A stretch of 64,000 nucleotides of DNA from Candidatus Sulfopaludibacter sp. SbA3 (GTDB lineage Bacteria > Acidobacteriota > Terriglobia > Bryobacterales > Bryobacteraceae), in contig CAMDCN010000016.1 of assembly GCA_945890485.1 (NCBI GenBank), forward strand, positions 62,001 to 126,000, given 5' to 3'. A model generated the notes under the pieces. The model saw nothing but the letters and a program-made list of their open reading frames with translations. It did not search any database and was not told where the DNA came from. Positions within the stretch are counted from its first letter, which is position 1, and every line of letters starts with the position of its first letter. The position numbers and the translations under genes were made by a program. This document shows positions 8,633-16,402 of this stretch, one piece after another.

Positions 8633-9493
8633 CTAGAGAGTGAGCCGCGCCGACCCGGCGAACTCCCTCCCTGACGGTCCCGCCGTCAGCCATGCTTCGA
8701 CGGTGTAGACCCCATCCTTCCACGGCCGAGGTAACTGCAAGGCCAGCGGCACATCCACGGCGTACCGCAGGCCAGCCTCCGTCACCTCCTCCTCGCGAAC
8801 CACCTGAATGAAAGCCTGCCCCTCGCTCCAACGCCACACTACGTCTCCGTCCGGGTCCCGCAACACGACGTCGTAGGTTTGTCCCGTCGGAAACATGACC
8901 TTGAACGGCGCGGGCCCGGCGTTCAGCCGCATCGTCACCGTCAGCGTGGTGGCATCCTTCCGCGCGACCTGAACCTGGAACAACGATCCGTCCTGCCCGC
9001 CGAGCGTCCACTGGCCGACCTTGGCGGCCACCAGCTTCATCGTCTTCGGCCCGGCGATCGTCTGTTCGGTGCGCTCCACCAAGCCGATGTTGGCCTGGTA
9101 AACCTCTCGATCCAACCCCGCGTCGGCGCAGGAACTTGTATAGGCGATCACCCCGCCCTTCTCCGGCTTGCCCATCGAAGTGCAATGCCGAAATTCAGCA
9201 TTGAATTCGTCCGCGAAGTCGGTCAGCATCCGGTCCCGGGTGGACTCTTCATCGAAGTAGTACAGATTGCCGTCGCCACGCACCCTCACCCACAGCGGCT
9301 CGGCAGCATAGCCGATCAGCCGATGGAACACTCGCCCGTCGGCTGCCACCAGGGGCGTTGTGGCCACCCGAATCGTGGTCGTCGCGCCGCCCGGCTCACT
9401 CCGGTACGTCCATTCGTTCCCGGGCTGCAACGGGAAAAAGTCGGCGCCGCATAACAGGGCGGCGCCCAGCAGGAAGGAAAATAAAGTCCTCAT
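8633..9493 (-). CDS. Secreted protein with BsuPI-type domain
   Basis: This 286-residue protein begins with a signal peptide (MRTLFSFLLGAALLCGA). Residues about 17-180 begin FFPLQPGNEWTYR, typical of a family of acidobacterial lipoprotein-like beta proteins. The C-terminal 100 residues (RLNAGPAPFKVMFPTGQTYD, then VVWRWSEGQAFIQVVREEEV) match the BsuPI fold, named after the Bacillus intracellular proteinase inhibitor. The domain is an Ig-like sandwich, and its inhibitor role has not been shown outside Bacillus. It stands alone between the broken pRiA4b-like gene (18-base gap) and the PhyH gene. Confidence 0.75.
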   Translation of the reverse strand: MRTLFSFLLGAALLCGADFFPLQPGNEWTYRSEPGGATTTIRVATTPLVAADGRVFHRLIGYAAEPLWVRVRGDGNLYYFDEESTRDRMLTDFADEFNAEFRHCTSMGKPEKGGVIAYTSSCADAGLDREVYQANIGLVERTEQTIAGPKTMKLVAAKVGQWTLGGQDGSLFQVQVARKDATTLTVTMRLNAGPAPFKVMFPTGQTYDVVLRDPDGDVVWRWSEGQAFIQVVREEEVTEAGLRYAVDVPLALQLPRPWKDGVYTVEAWLTAGPSGREFAGSARLTL

Positions 9494-9544
9494 ACTGCAA
9501 CAAGCGAATCCGCCCGCAGGGTTTGGCTCACCGTCCGCGAAAGT

Positions 9545-10441
9545 TTACCGCCGTCTCCCGGTAGCCAAGTACCCGTCGATCCATCCCGTCCGCTGCCCCG
9601 CGGCGCTCCACACCGTCGGAAAGAAGCTCTCATCCAATGCCGTTTCCCCCGTTCTCTGATACCGCCGGTAGATATAGCCCCCCGGCCGTTCGCTGAACTG
9701 CGCTTCTCCTGGCAGGTAGTGCACCCCGATGCTTCGCCGCATCCGGTCCCCGGTCGTGTTCGGCCCCGATCCGTGCCAGATCTCCCCAGCATGAAACACG
9801 CAACTTCCCGCTGGAACCTCCACGTAGGCAATCTCCGGCTCCCTCCCGGCTGCTGCGGCCCGCATCGGCGCCCGGTAGTCCTCGGTCGCGTGAAACTCCT
9901 TCGGAATCGGCGTCACCGGCCAGCGGTGCGAGCCAACGGCGTACTCCAGCGTCCCGGCTTCGCGGTAGGTATCGTCGAGCGCCACCCAGCAGGTTGTCGT
10001 CTGCGTCGGCTCGAGGAATTCCATAAATGAGGTGTCCTGGTGATAGCCGATCGACTTCGTCTGGGGCGGCTTCCACCAGATCGTATCTTGTCCGAGCTTC
10101 ACGCTATCCCACCCGCTCAGCTCCCCTGCCGCTTGCGCCAGGGCCTCCGCCAACACCAGCCGCGCCACCGTCAGGTCTGCCTTCCACGCATTCGCCATGT
10201 GCCGCGTGGCCTCGGGACGGCTCATCTCTTCTCTCCAGTACCACTCGTCCGGATACACCCCCGTATCGAACTCTCCCCGGAACAGCAGCGGAAAGCGCGC
10301 CCGCAGCTCCTCGACGAATCCCTTGCCAAGCACCTGGGGCTTCACCACAAATCCGCGCTCCAGGAACTCCTCCCGGTCCGTCTCTGTCACTGCTATGGTT
10401 ACCATCCCCTCATCATCCTCGAAACCGTGGTTCGCCGCCAT
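9545..10441 (-). CDS. Phytanoyl-CoA dioxygenase (PhyH) family protein
   Basis: This 298-residue protein is an Fe(II)/2-oxoglutarate dioxygenase. The metal facial triad is visible as GYHQDTSFME (His-x-Asp) and the distal His in GEIWHGSGPN, with a downstream Arg (RRSIGVHYLPGE) to bind 2-oxoglutarate. It is cytoplasmic, with no signal peptide. Bacterial PhyH proteins hydroxylate small molecules such as ectoine, amino acids or natural products; no substrate can be read from sequence. Two ATGs (10441 and 10405) are possible starts. It is divergent from an Lrp/AsnC regulator with an 18-base gap, so that regulator is a good candidate to control it. Confidence 0.88.
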   Translation of the reverse strand: MAANHGFEDDEGMVTIAVTETDREEFLERGFVVKPQVLGKGFVEELRARFPLLFRGEFDTGVYPDEWYWREEMSRPEATRHMANAWKADLTVARLVLAEALAQAAGELSGWDSVKLGQDTIWWKPPQTKSIGYHQDTSFMEFLEPTQTTTCWVALDDTYREAGTLEYAVGSHRWPVTPIPKEFHATEDYRAPMRAAAAGREPEIAYVEVPAGSCVFHAGEIWHGSGPNTTGDRMRRSIGVHYLPGEAQFSERPGGYIYRRYQRTGETALDESFFPTVWSAAGQRTGWIDGYLATGRRR

Positions 10442-10459
10442 CGAATAGAATTCAGAGAT

Positions 10460-11086
10460 ATGCCAGCATCTGCGCCACTCGACCGAATATCATTCGACCT
10501 GCTTGCTCTACTGACGAAGGATGCCCGCCTCTCCAACAAGCAGCTAGCCGCCGCGGTGGGACTGGCGCCCTCCACCTGCCACGAACGCCTGAAGCAGCTC
10601 CGCGATTCCGGTCTGCTCCGCGGAGCCCACGCTGAGGTCGATCTCAGACAACTCGGCCTCGGCATGGAAGCCCTCGTCCACATCGAACTCGCCCGCCACC
10701 AACGGGATGCCGTCGACAACTTTGTTGCCCGGCTCAATCAAGTCCCCGAGATCCGCCAAACCTTCCTGCTGGCTGGGCGCTTCGACCTGCTCGCCCACGT
10801 CGCCATCCGCGACATGGAGCATCTCAAAAACCTCGCCTACGACCACTTCACCAGCGACCACGGCGTCGTCCGCATCGAAACCTCCGTGGTGTTTGAATCC
10901 TGGGCGCAACGGGACCGCCTGCCCGCCGCGCCCCCGGACGCACTTCCTATGGCTCCCGGGCCGGCCGGAAACCGATCATCCGCCAAGCGGCCAACGACGG
11001 CCAACCCGCACTCCGGGCCGAAACTCGCTGGTCCCCCGCTTCAAAGAAAAACGCCCCGCCGCGCAGCACCCGGAACGCCCCGCTAG
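10460..11086 (+). CDS. Lrp/AsnC family regulator with long C-terminal tail
   Basis: Starting at ATG 10460, this is a 208-residue protein. Residues 1-60 are the Lrp winged helix-turn-helix (LLALLTKDARLSNKQLAAAV, PSTCHERLKQLRDSGLLRG). Residues about 75-155 form the RAM/AsnC ligand domain (ALVHIELARHQRDAVDNFV, FLLAGRFDLLAHVAIRDME). Usual members stop near 150-160. Here about 50 Pro/Ala/Arg-rich residues follow, and this tail overlaps the 3' end of the convergent FGE-like gene by 140 bases. The tail may be the result of stop-codon loss. A longer frame back to 10040 runs antisense to the PhyH gene and is rejected. It probably regulates the divergent PhyH gene in response to an amino acid or related ligand. 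Confidence 0.85.
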   Translation: MPASAPLDRISFDLLALLTKDARLSNKQLAAAVGLAPSTCHERLKQLRDSGLLRGAHAEVDLRQLGLGMEALVHIELARHQRDAVDNFVARLNQVPEIRQTFLLAGRFDLLAHVAIRDMEHLKNLAYDHFTSDHGVVRIETSVVFESWAQRDRLPAAPPDALPMAPGPAGNRSSAKRPTTANPHSGPKLAGPPLQRKTPRRAAPGTPR

Positions 11087-11780
11087 CCGGGCCTTTCGGA
11101 TTCTTCTTGGGCGACTCTTTGTAGTAGTCCCTCTGATACCAATCCTGGCACCACTCCATCACGTTGCCGGCCATGTCCAGTGCGCCGTATGGCGACGCCC
11201 CCTTCGGAAAGGAACCCACCTCCATCCCGGTATCGAAACGCTGCTTCCCGACATAGTTGGCGAACTCGTGGCTGATCTCGTTCCCCCACGGAAACTTCCG
11301 CTTGTCCGTGCCTCGCGCGGCCTTCTCCCACTCCGCCTCGGTCGGCAGCCGGTACTTCTTCCCCGTCTTCGCCGACAGCCAGTTACAGTAGGCCGTCGCC
11401 GCGTCCCAATTGACGCCCAATACCGGATAGTTGTCGCTTCCTGGAGTACCGCCGCCGTGGTTGTTGGCCTGGTTCCAATACGGGCTCTGGTCCTTCGGCA
11501 CGACCCACCCGTTCGGCCAGAATTTCTTGTCGTTGTAGCCGGGATCGTTCTGGAACTTCTTCCAATCCGCGTTGGTCACTTCGAGCTTTCCGATGTAGAA
11601 CGCATCCAGCGTCACCGTATGCACCGGCCGTTCGCGGTCCAGTCCTTCGCCCGTCGTGTCGCCCATGGTAAACGCCCCGGCCGGCACTAACAAGAACTCG
11701 CCGTGCCCGTCGTTCACCGTCTTTGGCAGTTGCTGCGCGGCCGCGATCCCAGCGGCTAAGAGAAAGATTCCAAGCTTCAC
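10947..11780 (-). CDS. Secreted FGE/SUMF1-domain protein lacking active-site cysteines
   Basis: This 277-residue protein has a signal peptide ([16 protein letters not shown]) and a complete formylglycine-generating-enzyme fold: FLLVPAGAFTMGDT, RPVHTVTLDAFYIGKLEVTNADW, PVLGVNWDAATAYCNWLSA, YRLPTEAEWEKAARG, MAGNVMEWCQDWY and the final FRVLRGGAFFF ... GFRPA. In true FGEs the C-terminal segment after the RGG motif carries two copper-binding cysteines. Here that stretch has none, so it should not oxidise sulfatase cysteines. Such proteins may bind peptides or sugars. Its start codon overlaps the esterase stop by 4 bases (ATGA), so the two are coupled. Confidence 0.88.
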   Translation of the reverse strand: MKLGIFLLAAGIAAAQQLPKTVNDGHGEFLLVPAGAFTMGDTTGEGLDRERPVHTVTLDAFYIGKLEVTNADWKKFQNDPGYNDKKFWPNGWVVPKDQSPYWNQANNHGGGTPGSDNYPVLGVNWDAATAYCNWLSAKTGKKYRLPTEAEWEKAARGTDKRKFPWGNEISHEFANYVGKQRFDTGMEVGSFPKGASPYGALDMAGNVMEWCQDWYQRDYYKESPKKNPKGPASGAFRVLRGGAFFFEAGDQRVSARSAGWPSLAAWRMIGFRPAREP

Positions 11781-12577
11781 TTACTGCTTCCCCCGAAGAA
11801 CTTATTCAAGTTCAAAAAGTGTTTCAACTGGTCCATCCATGGTCCGTATTCCGGGCTCGTCGTCGCCGCGCCGAATCCGTGCCGCCCCCGTTGGTAGAGG
11901 TGTAACTCCACCACCGTCCCGGCCTTGTTCATATCGAGGAACAACTGGGCCGATCCGTTGGCGGCGCCACGGTCATGGGCCGCCGCCAGCAGGAACACCG
12001 GCGGAAACTCCGCCAGCTTCTCGCCCGGCTGCGGCCGCCCCGCGCTGTAAACCATTACCAGGGAATGGGCCTTCGATGGCAGCCGGTCGATCGGGTCCGC
12101 CGCGCTTGGATCGCCTGCTGTCGCCGTCGCCGCCACGTTCCGCGCCATGCTCGAACCTGCCGAAAATCCCGCGAAGGAGATCCGCTCCGGGTCAATTCCG
12201 AATTCTTTTGCCCGCGACCGCACAATGCGCATCGCCCGGTTGCCGTCCAGCGCCCTTGCGGCCTCGTTGTATCGAGGACTCAGCCGGTAGGTCAGAACAA
12301 AAGCTGTCGTGCCCCAGTCGTTAAATCGCTCGGCGATATCCACACCTTCGAGGTTGTACATCAGCATGATGTTCGAACCTCCCGGGGCGATTACCACCGC
12401 CGACCCGTTCGGCTTCCCCGTTGGCCGGAAGACCGTCAAAAACGGCGCATCCAGTGGCCCATCGCCTAATGCCATCGGCACCTTCCCAGGCTCCCATAGC
12501 GGAATGTTGAAGTGCGGATCAGCCGCGAAGAGCACCGGCAGACTGGCTGCCCATAGAACCAGATTTCGAAGAAACAT
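11777..12577 (-). CDS. Secreted alpha/beta-hydrolase, carboxylesterase/acetylxylan-esterase-like
   Basis: I start this at ATG 12577 (266 residues), where a signal peptide begins ([19 protein letters not shown]). The alpha/beta-hydrolase core is clear: [12 protein letters not shown] supplies the oxyanion loop, [11 protein letters not shown] the nucleophile elbow (Gly-x-Ser-x-Gly), [11 protein letters not shown] the acid and RGRHGFG the catalytic histidine. The family, often called BD-FAE or endo-xylanase-like hydrolases, commonly removes acyl groups from polysaccharides; here that is an inference. A much longer frame back to 13129 runs antisense through the DctA gene and is not used. The gene is divergent from dctA by 27 bases and translationally coupled to the FGE-like gene downstream. 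Confidence 0.85.
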   Translation of the reverse strand: MFLRNLVLWAASLPVLFAADPHFNIPLWEPGKVPMALGDGPLDAPFLTVFRPTGKPNGSAVVIAPGGSNIMLMYNLEGVDIAERFNDWGTTAFVLTYRLSPRYNEAARALDGNRAMRIVRSRAKEFGIDPERISFAGFSAGSSMARNVAATATAGDPSAADPIDRLPSKAHSLVMVYSAGRPQPGEKLAEFPPVFLLAAAHDRGAANGSAQLFLDMNKAGTVVELHLYQRGRHGFGAATTSPEYGPWMDQLKHFLNLNKFFGGSSK

Positions 12578-12604
12578 CGCTCCGGAGCATATCATAGAGA
12601 GTTC

Positions 12605-13840
12605 ATGCGTTCTCTCTATGTCCAGGTCCTTGTGGCCATCGCCATCGGGTGCGTTCTCGGCTCCTTCGCCCCCGAAACCGGCGCCGCCATGAAGCCCCTC
12701 GGCGACGGCTTCATCAAGCTGATCAAGATGATCATCGCCCCGATCATCTTCACGACCGTTGTCCTCGGCATAGCAGGGAGCGAGGATCTCAAACGGGTTG
12801 GCCGCACGGGCGGGCTCGCACTCCTTTACTTCGAAGTCGTCTCCACGTTCGCGCTCATCGTGGGCCTCATCGTCGTCAATACCGTTCAGCCAGGCGCCGG
12901 CATGAATGTCGATGCCGCCACGCTGAACGGCGCTTCCGTCGCTGAATATGCCAAGCCTGGGAAGATGGGTTCGACGCAGGACTTCCTGCTCCACATCATC
13001 CCGTCCACCTTCATCGACGCCTTCGCTAAAGGCGAGATCCTCCAGGTCCTCTTTCTCGCTCTCCTTTCCGGTATCGCGCTCCAACGCATCGGCGGCCGCA
13101 ATAGCGTGGTCTTTCAGGTCATTGAACAAGCCAGCGAGCTTTTCTTCAACATCGTGAAGATCATCATGTACGCCGCACCCATCGGGGCCTTCGGCGCCAT
13201 GGCTTTCACGGTCGGCGCCTACGGCCTCGCCAGCCTGCTCTCACTCGCCAAGCTCATGGCGACGTTCTACCTGACATGTGCCGTCTTCATCTTCGGAGTC
13301 CTCGGCCTCATCGCCCGCCTTCATGGATTCAACATCTTCCGCTTCCTCCGCTACATCCGGGAAGAACTGCTCATCGTCCTTGGCACCTCGTCATCGGAGG
13401 CCGCCCTTCCCCGCATGATGGCCAAGCTCGAAGCCCTCGGGGCAGGGAAGTCCACCGTCGGGCTCGTCATCCCCACCGGCTATTCGTTCAATTTGGATGG
13501 CACATCGATCTACCTCACAATGGCCGCGGTGTTTCTCGCGCAGGCCACCAACACCCCGATGACGCTCACCCAGCAGTTGACCCTGCTGGCGGTCCTCCTT
13601 CTCACTTCGAAAGGTGCCGCCGGCGTCACCGGTTCCGGCTTCGTTGTCCTCGCGGCGACCCTTTCGGCCGTGGGCAACGTCCCCGTCGCCGCGTTGGCCC
13701 TGATCCTCGGCATCGACCGGTTCATGTCGGAGGCGCGCGCTATCACGAACGTCATTGGAAATGGCGTCGCCGCTGTCGTCGTAGCGCGCTGGACAGGCGA
13801 CCTCGACCGCCAAACCCTCCACGACGAACTTCACCGTTAA
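12605..13840 (+). CDS. dctA: Dicarboxylate/amino acid:cation symporter (DAACS family)
   Basis: This 411-residue inner-membrane transporter carries all signature segments of the GltPh/DctA fold: the HP1 hairpin [20 protein letters not shown], the NMDGT-like metal site as [20 protein letters not shown], the HP2 hairpin [15 protein letters not shown], and helix 8 [16 protein letters not shown], where substrate-binding Asp/Arg/Asn residues sit. It imports C4-dicarboxylates or acidic amino acids with Na+ or H+. An Arg within [11 protein letters not shown], at the position that selects for dicarboxylate or glutamate side chains in the family, suggests an acidic substrate. The exact substrate, and hence the gene symbol, is a best guess. 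Confidence 0.88.
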   Translation: MRSLYVQVLVAIAIGCVLGSFAPETGAAMKPLGDGFIKLIKMIIAPIIFTTVVLGIAGSEDLKRVGRTGGLALLYFEVVSTFALIVGLIVVNTVQPGAGMNVDAATLNGASVAEYAKPGKMGSTQDFLLHIIPSTFIDAFAKGEILQVLFLALLSGIALQRIGGRNSVVFQVIEQASELFFNIVKIIMYAAPIGAFGAMAFTVGAYGLASLLSLAKLMATFYLTCAVFIFGVLGLIARLHGFNIFRFLRYIREELLIVLGTSSSEAALPRMMAKLEALGAGKSTVGLVIPTGYSFNLDGTSIYLTMAAVFLAQATNTPMTLTQQLTLLAVLLLTSKGAAGVTGSGFVVLAATLSAVGNVPVAALALILGIDRFMSEARAITNVIGNGVAAVVVARWTGDLDRQTLHDELHR

Positions 13841-14511
13841 CGGAGCGGCTGCGTACTCCACAGAGAGAACAGCAGCGTGTGATTGTCTTCCCGGACTCGT
13901 CCGTTCCGCTGCCAAACCGTCTGCAGCATGTAGCCCGTCTCCAGCCGCCAATATTGGTTCAGCGTCCTCCCCCACAGCACCATCGCCCGATTGTTGTCGA
14001 GCGGCTTCGGAAAGGTTTCGGGTGGCGTCGGGGCGAAGATCTCATTGGCCAGAATCAGCCAGTTCTTCCCCTTCAGTGGGATCATTCCCCGCAACAGATA
14101 GCGGAACCGGTTCTCATACAGATCTCCTGGCAGCCAACGGTTCTCTGTCCGGAAGCGGTGGAGAACTTTCACCTTCCCAGCATCGTGCCGCACACGCAGT
14201 TCCTGGTACAGCCGGTTTTCCTGCAAGGTCTGCGCCACTGGGTAGTTTCCATAGCGATAAGTCTCAACAAATCCATAGCCACCGCTCAGTTCCAGGGTTT
14301 TGTTGATCTTGAAGTTGATTGCAGGCCGCAGCAGCAGATTTTGCCCTCGGAGCAGCATATCGTGGCGCCGCCATTGGCCCTCCAGATGGAGTCCCCAGCG
14401 GCTATTCCCAATCGGATGATCGCCAAAATACTGATACCAACCGTGCGCATTCCGGTCCACCTGCCCCGCTGCTAACCCAGCGGTCAAGAGCCCAAGCCAA
14501 ATGAAGTGCAT
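13837..14511 (-). CDS. DUF2490 family outer-membrane-like protein
   Basis: This 224-residue protein has a signal peptide ([17 protein letters not shown]) and a beta-rich body in which aromatic-ended amphipathic strands alternate: [62 protein letters not shown] and [12 protein letters not shown]-like strands. This is the DUF2490 pattern, thought to form a small outer-membrane barrel of unknown role. Its 3' end overlaps the convergent dctA stop by 4 bases, and it is divergent from the first sulfatase gene. Nothing in the sequence tells what it binds. Confidence 0.8.
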   Translation of the reverse strand: MHFIWLGLLTAGLAAGQVDRNAHGWYQYFGDHPIGNSRWGLHLEGQWRRHDMLLRGQNLLLRPAINFKINKTLELSGGYGFVETYRYGNYPVAQTLQENRLYQELRVRHDAGKVKVLHRFRTENRWLPGDLYENRFRYLLRGMIPLKGKNWLILANEIFAPTPPETFPKPLDNNRAMVLWGRTLNQYWRLETGYMLQTVWQRNGRVREDNHTLLFSLWSTQPLR

Positions 14512-14546
14512 CCTACGCTAGTGTATCCAGCGATAGAATTCTTTCT

Positions 14547-15857
14547 ATGCCGCCTTCCTCCCGGCGCGAGTTCCTCGCTGCCGCGCTCGCCCAATCCGTC
14601 TCCCGCCCGCCGAATTTCATCGTCCTCTTCGCCGATGACATGGGCTACGGCGACCTCGCCTGCTACGGCCATCCCACCCTCCGCACACCCAACATCGACC
14701 GACTCGCCGCCGAGGGCATGCGCTTCACCTCATTCTACGCAGCCGCCTCCGTTTGCACCCCTTCCCGCGTCGGCCTGCTTACCGGACGCCACCCCATACG
14801 CGCAGGCCAACCCGGGAACACTGGCCCCGACACCGTCGGCGGCCTCCCGCTCTCGGAGCTCCTTCTCCCCCAACTCCTCAAGGCTCGCGACTATAAGACG
14901 ATGGCCATCGGCAAATGGCACCTCGGCTTCCAGCCGGCTGCCCAGCTTCCGACCAAGCGCGGCTTCGATGGCTGGCTCGGCTTGCCCTACTCGAACGACA
15001 TGATTCCCCCGTGGGTCAAGACGGACCGGCCGCTGCATCTGTATAAGAACGAGGACTCCATCGAGCAGGTCACCGATCAGTCGAATCTGACGCCCCGCTA
15101 CACGGACGAGGCCGTCAAGTTCATCAGAGCGAACAAAACGAACCCCTTCTTCCTCTACCTGCCATACGCCATGCCCCATCTGCCGGTCAGCGCCCCGGCG
15201 AACCGGCGCGGCCGCTCCCGGGCTGGTCACTACGGCGATGTGATCGAGACGCTCGACTGGTCCGTCGGCGAGATCACCCGCACCCTCAAGGAGCTCAACC
15301 TCGACCGCAACACCTTGGTCATCTTTACCAGCGACAACGGCCCGTGGCACGACCTTCCGCCCCGCATGTTGGCAGGCGGCGTAGAGCACTGGCACACAGG
15401 CTCGAAGGGTCTCCTCCGCGGCGCGAAAGGCACGACCTATGAAGGTGGCTTCCGTGTTCCCGGCATCTTCCGCTGGCCTGGCGTCATCCGTCCCGGCGAG
15501 GTATCCATGGATATGGCCTCCACGCTCGATATCCTCCCGACGCTCCTCGCGGTCGCTGGCCTCGACTTGCCGAAGGACCGACCTTACGACGGCCACAACC
15601 TTCTTCCCCATCTCCGCGACGGCAAGCCCTCCCCGCGCCAGGAGTTTTTCTACGCGCTCGGCAAGACGCTGGATGGAGTTCGTCAAGGCCCCTGGAAGTA
15701 CCGGCAAACGAAGGGCTCCGGCCCCGAACTCTACCACCTCGACCGCGACCCCGCTGAGCAGTACAACGTAGCTACGGCAGAACCCGAAGTCGCCACTCGT
15801 CTCGCCGCGCGCCTTAAGGCCTATGCCGATGAGATACGCGCCGACCTCGCTCGCTAA
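14547..15857 (+). CDS. Sulfatase, Cys-type, Tat signal
   Basis: This 436-residue protein has an N-terminal Tat-like signal (SSRREFLAAALAQS). The metal site appears as IVLFADDMGYGDLACYG, and the formylglycine motif as CTPSRVGLLTGR with Cys70. Other marks are the GKWHLGF motif, the DNGPWHD metal motif and the final substrate-facing KGTTYEGGFRVPGIFRWPG. Members hydrolyse sulfate esters of sugars or arylsulfates in the periplasm after the cysteine has been converted to formylglycine by an FGE or anSME enzyme. The FGE-like protein encoded at 10947-11780 lacks the needed cysteines, so the activating enzyme must be elsewhere. Length is typical of arylsulfatase A-type enzymes. Confidence 0.92.
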   Translation: MPPSSRREFLAAALAQSVSRPPNFIVLFADDMGYGDLACYGHPTLRTPNIDRLAAEGMRFTSFYAAASVCTPSRVGLLTGRHPIRAGQPGNTGPDTVGGLPLSELLLPQLLKARDYKTMAIGKWHLGFQPAAQLPTKRGFDGWLGLPYSNDMIPPWVKTDRPLHLYKNEDSIEQVTDQSNLTPRYTDEAVKFIRANKTNPFFLYLPYAMPHLPVSAPANRRGRSRAGHYGDVIETLDWSVGEITRTLKELNLDRNTLVIFTSDNGPWHDLPPRMLAGGVEHWHTGSKGLLRGAKGTTYEGGFRVPGIFRWPGVIRPGEVSMDMASTLDILPTLLAVAGLDLPKDRPYDGHNLLPHLRDGKPSPRQEFFYALGKTLDGVRQGPWKYRQTKGSGPELYHLDRDPAEQYNVATAEPEVATRLAARLKAYADEIRADLAR

Positions 15858-16359
15858 CTATGTGTTGGTGCTGGCGGGCAGTTGGCTTTTCCTCGCCATT
15901 GTGGTCCAGCAACCACTCCGATTCGAATTAGACGTCGCGAATACCATAGTTGGCTGGCTCCTCGCCACGATTCCCGCCATCGCGACATGGCGATTCTATC
16001 GGCTGTCCGGTTGGGGTTGCCTGCCGGCGCTATTCTCACAGTTGATGTGGCTCTCGATGGTAGTGTCCATCCTCTCCCCTCCTCCCGAGCCGATCTATGC
16101 GGAGAAGAGGATTGCGGGCACCCGAATCTACATCGACAAGTTTCTGCGCACTCCCATCGACCCTTACCGCTTCGACGTGTGGACGACGCGGACCATTTAT
16201 CCAGGTTTCGTGGTGCAGCGCTATGCAGGCACGCTGCCCGACTGTGCCGCTCCTCGTCTGACGGCCACCCAACTGCTCCTCGACGGCTGCGGGATGTCAC
16301 CCGTCTCACTCGCGGAACTTGCCCGCACGCGCCGCCTCCCTCTGTGGTTGCTCCGCTGA
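15823..16359 (+). CDS. Hypothetical membrane protein
   Basis: This reading of up to 178 residues has three hydrophobic segments (LVLAGSWLFLAIVV, IVGWLLATIPAIATW and LPALFSQLMWLSMVVSIL) followed by a soluble C-terminal half with no motif I recognise. The start is uncertain. ATG 15823 overlaps the sulfatase by 35 bases. GTG 15862, just past the sulfatase stop, would leave 165 residues. No strong ribosome site is seen for either. I believe it is a real gene because the hydrophobic pattern is regular, the frame fills the gap between the two sulfatases, and no competing frame is better. Function unknown. Confidence 0.45.
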   Translation: MPMRYAPTSLANYVLVLAGSWLFLAIVVQQPLRFELDVANTIVGWLLATIPAIATWRFYRLSGWGCLPALFSQLMWLSMVVSILSPPPEPIYAEKRIAGTRIYIDKFLRTPIDPYRFDVWTTRTIYPGFVVQRYAGTLPDCAAPRLTATQLLLDGCGMSPVSLAELARTRRLPLWLLR

Positions 16360-16402
16360 GCTTCCGTATCGTCAACTCCCCTCCGCAAGTAAGATGTAGA
16401 GC

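Noticed and set aside
10040-10459. N-terminal extension of the Lrp regulator back to 10040
   Set aside because: It runs antisense through the PhyH dioxygenase gene and adds no recognisable domain. The Lrp helix-turn-helix starts right after ATG 10460.
11777-13129. A 450-residue minus-strand gene covering 11777-13129
   Set aside because: Its first 184 codons are antisense to the well-supported DctA transporter gene. The real product begins at 12577, where a signal peptide starts.
13276-14475. A 399-residue plus-strand frame overlapping dctA and the DUF2490 gene
   Set aside because: Its product is His/Arg/Pro-rich low-complexity sequence and shadows two clear genes. It is a by-product of high GC content.
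15857-16402. A replication origin at the strand-composition switch
   Set aside because: Only one DnaA-box-like sequence (TTATCCAGG near 16197) was found, there is no AT-rich stretch, no dnaA, dnaN or gyrB nearby, and the gap is largely filled by a likely coding frame. The switch is reported without the origin claim.
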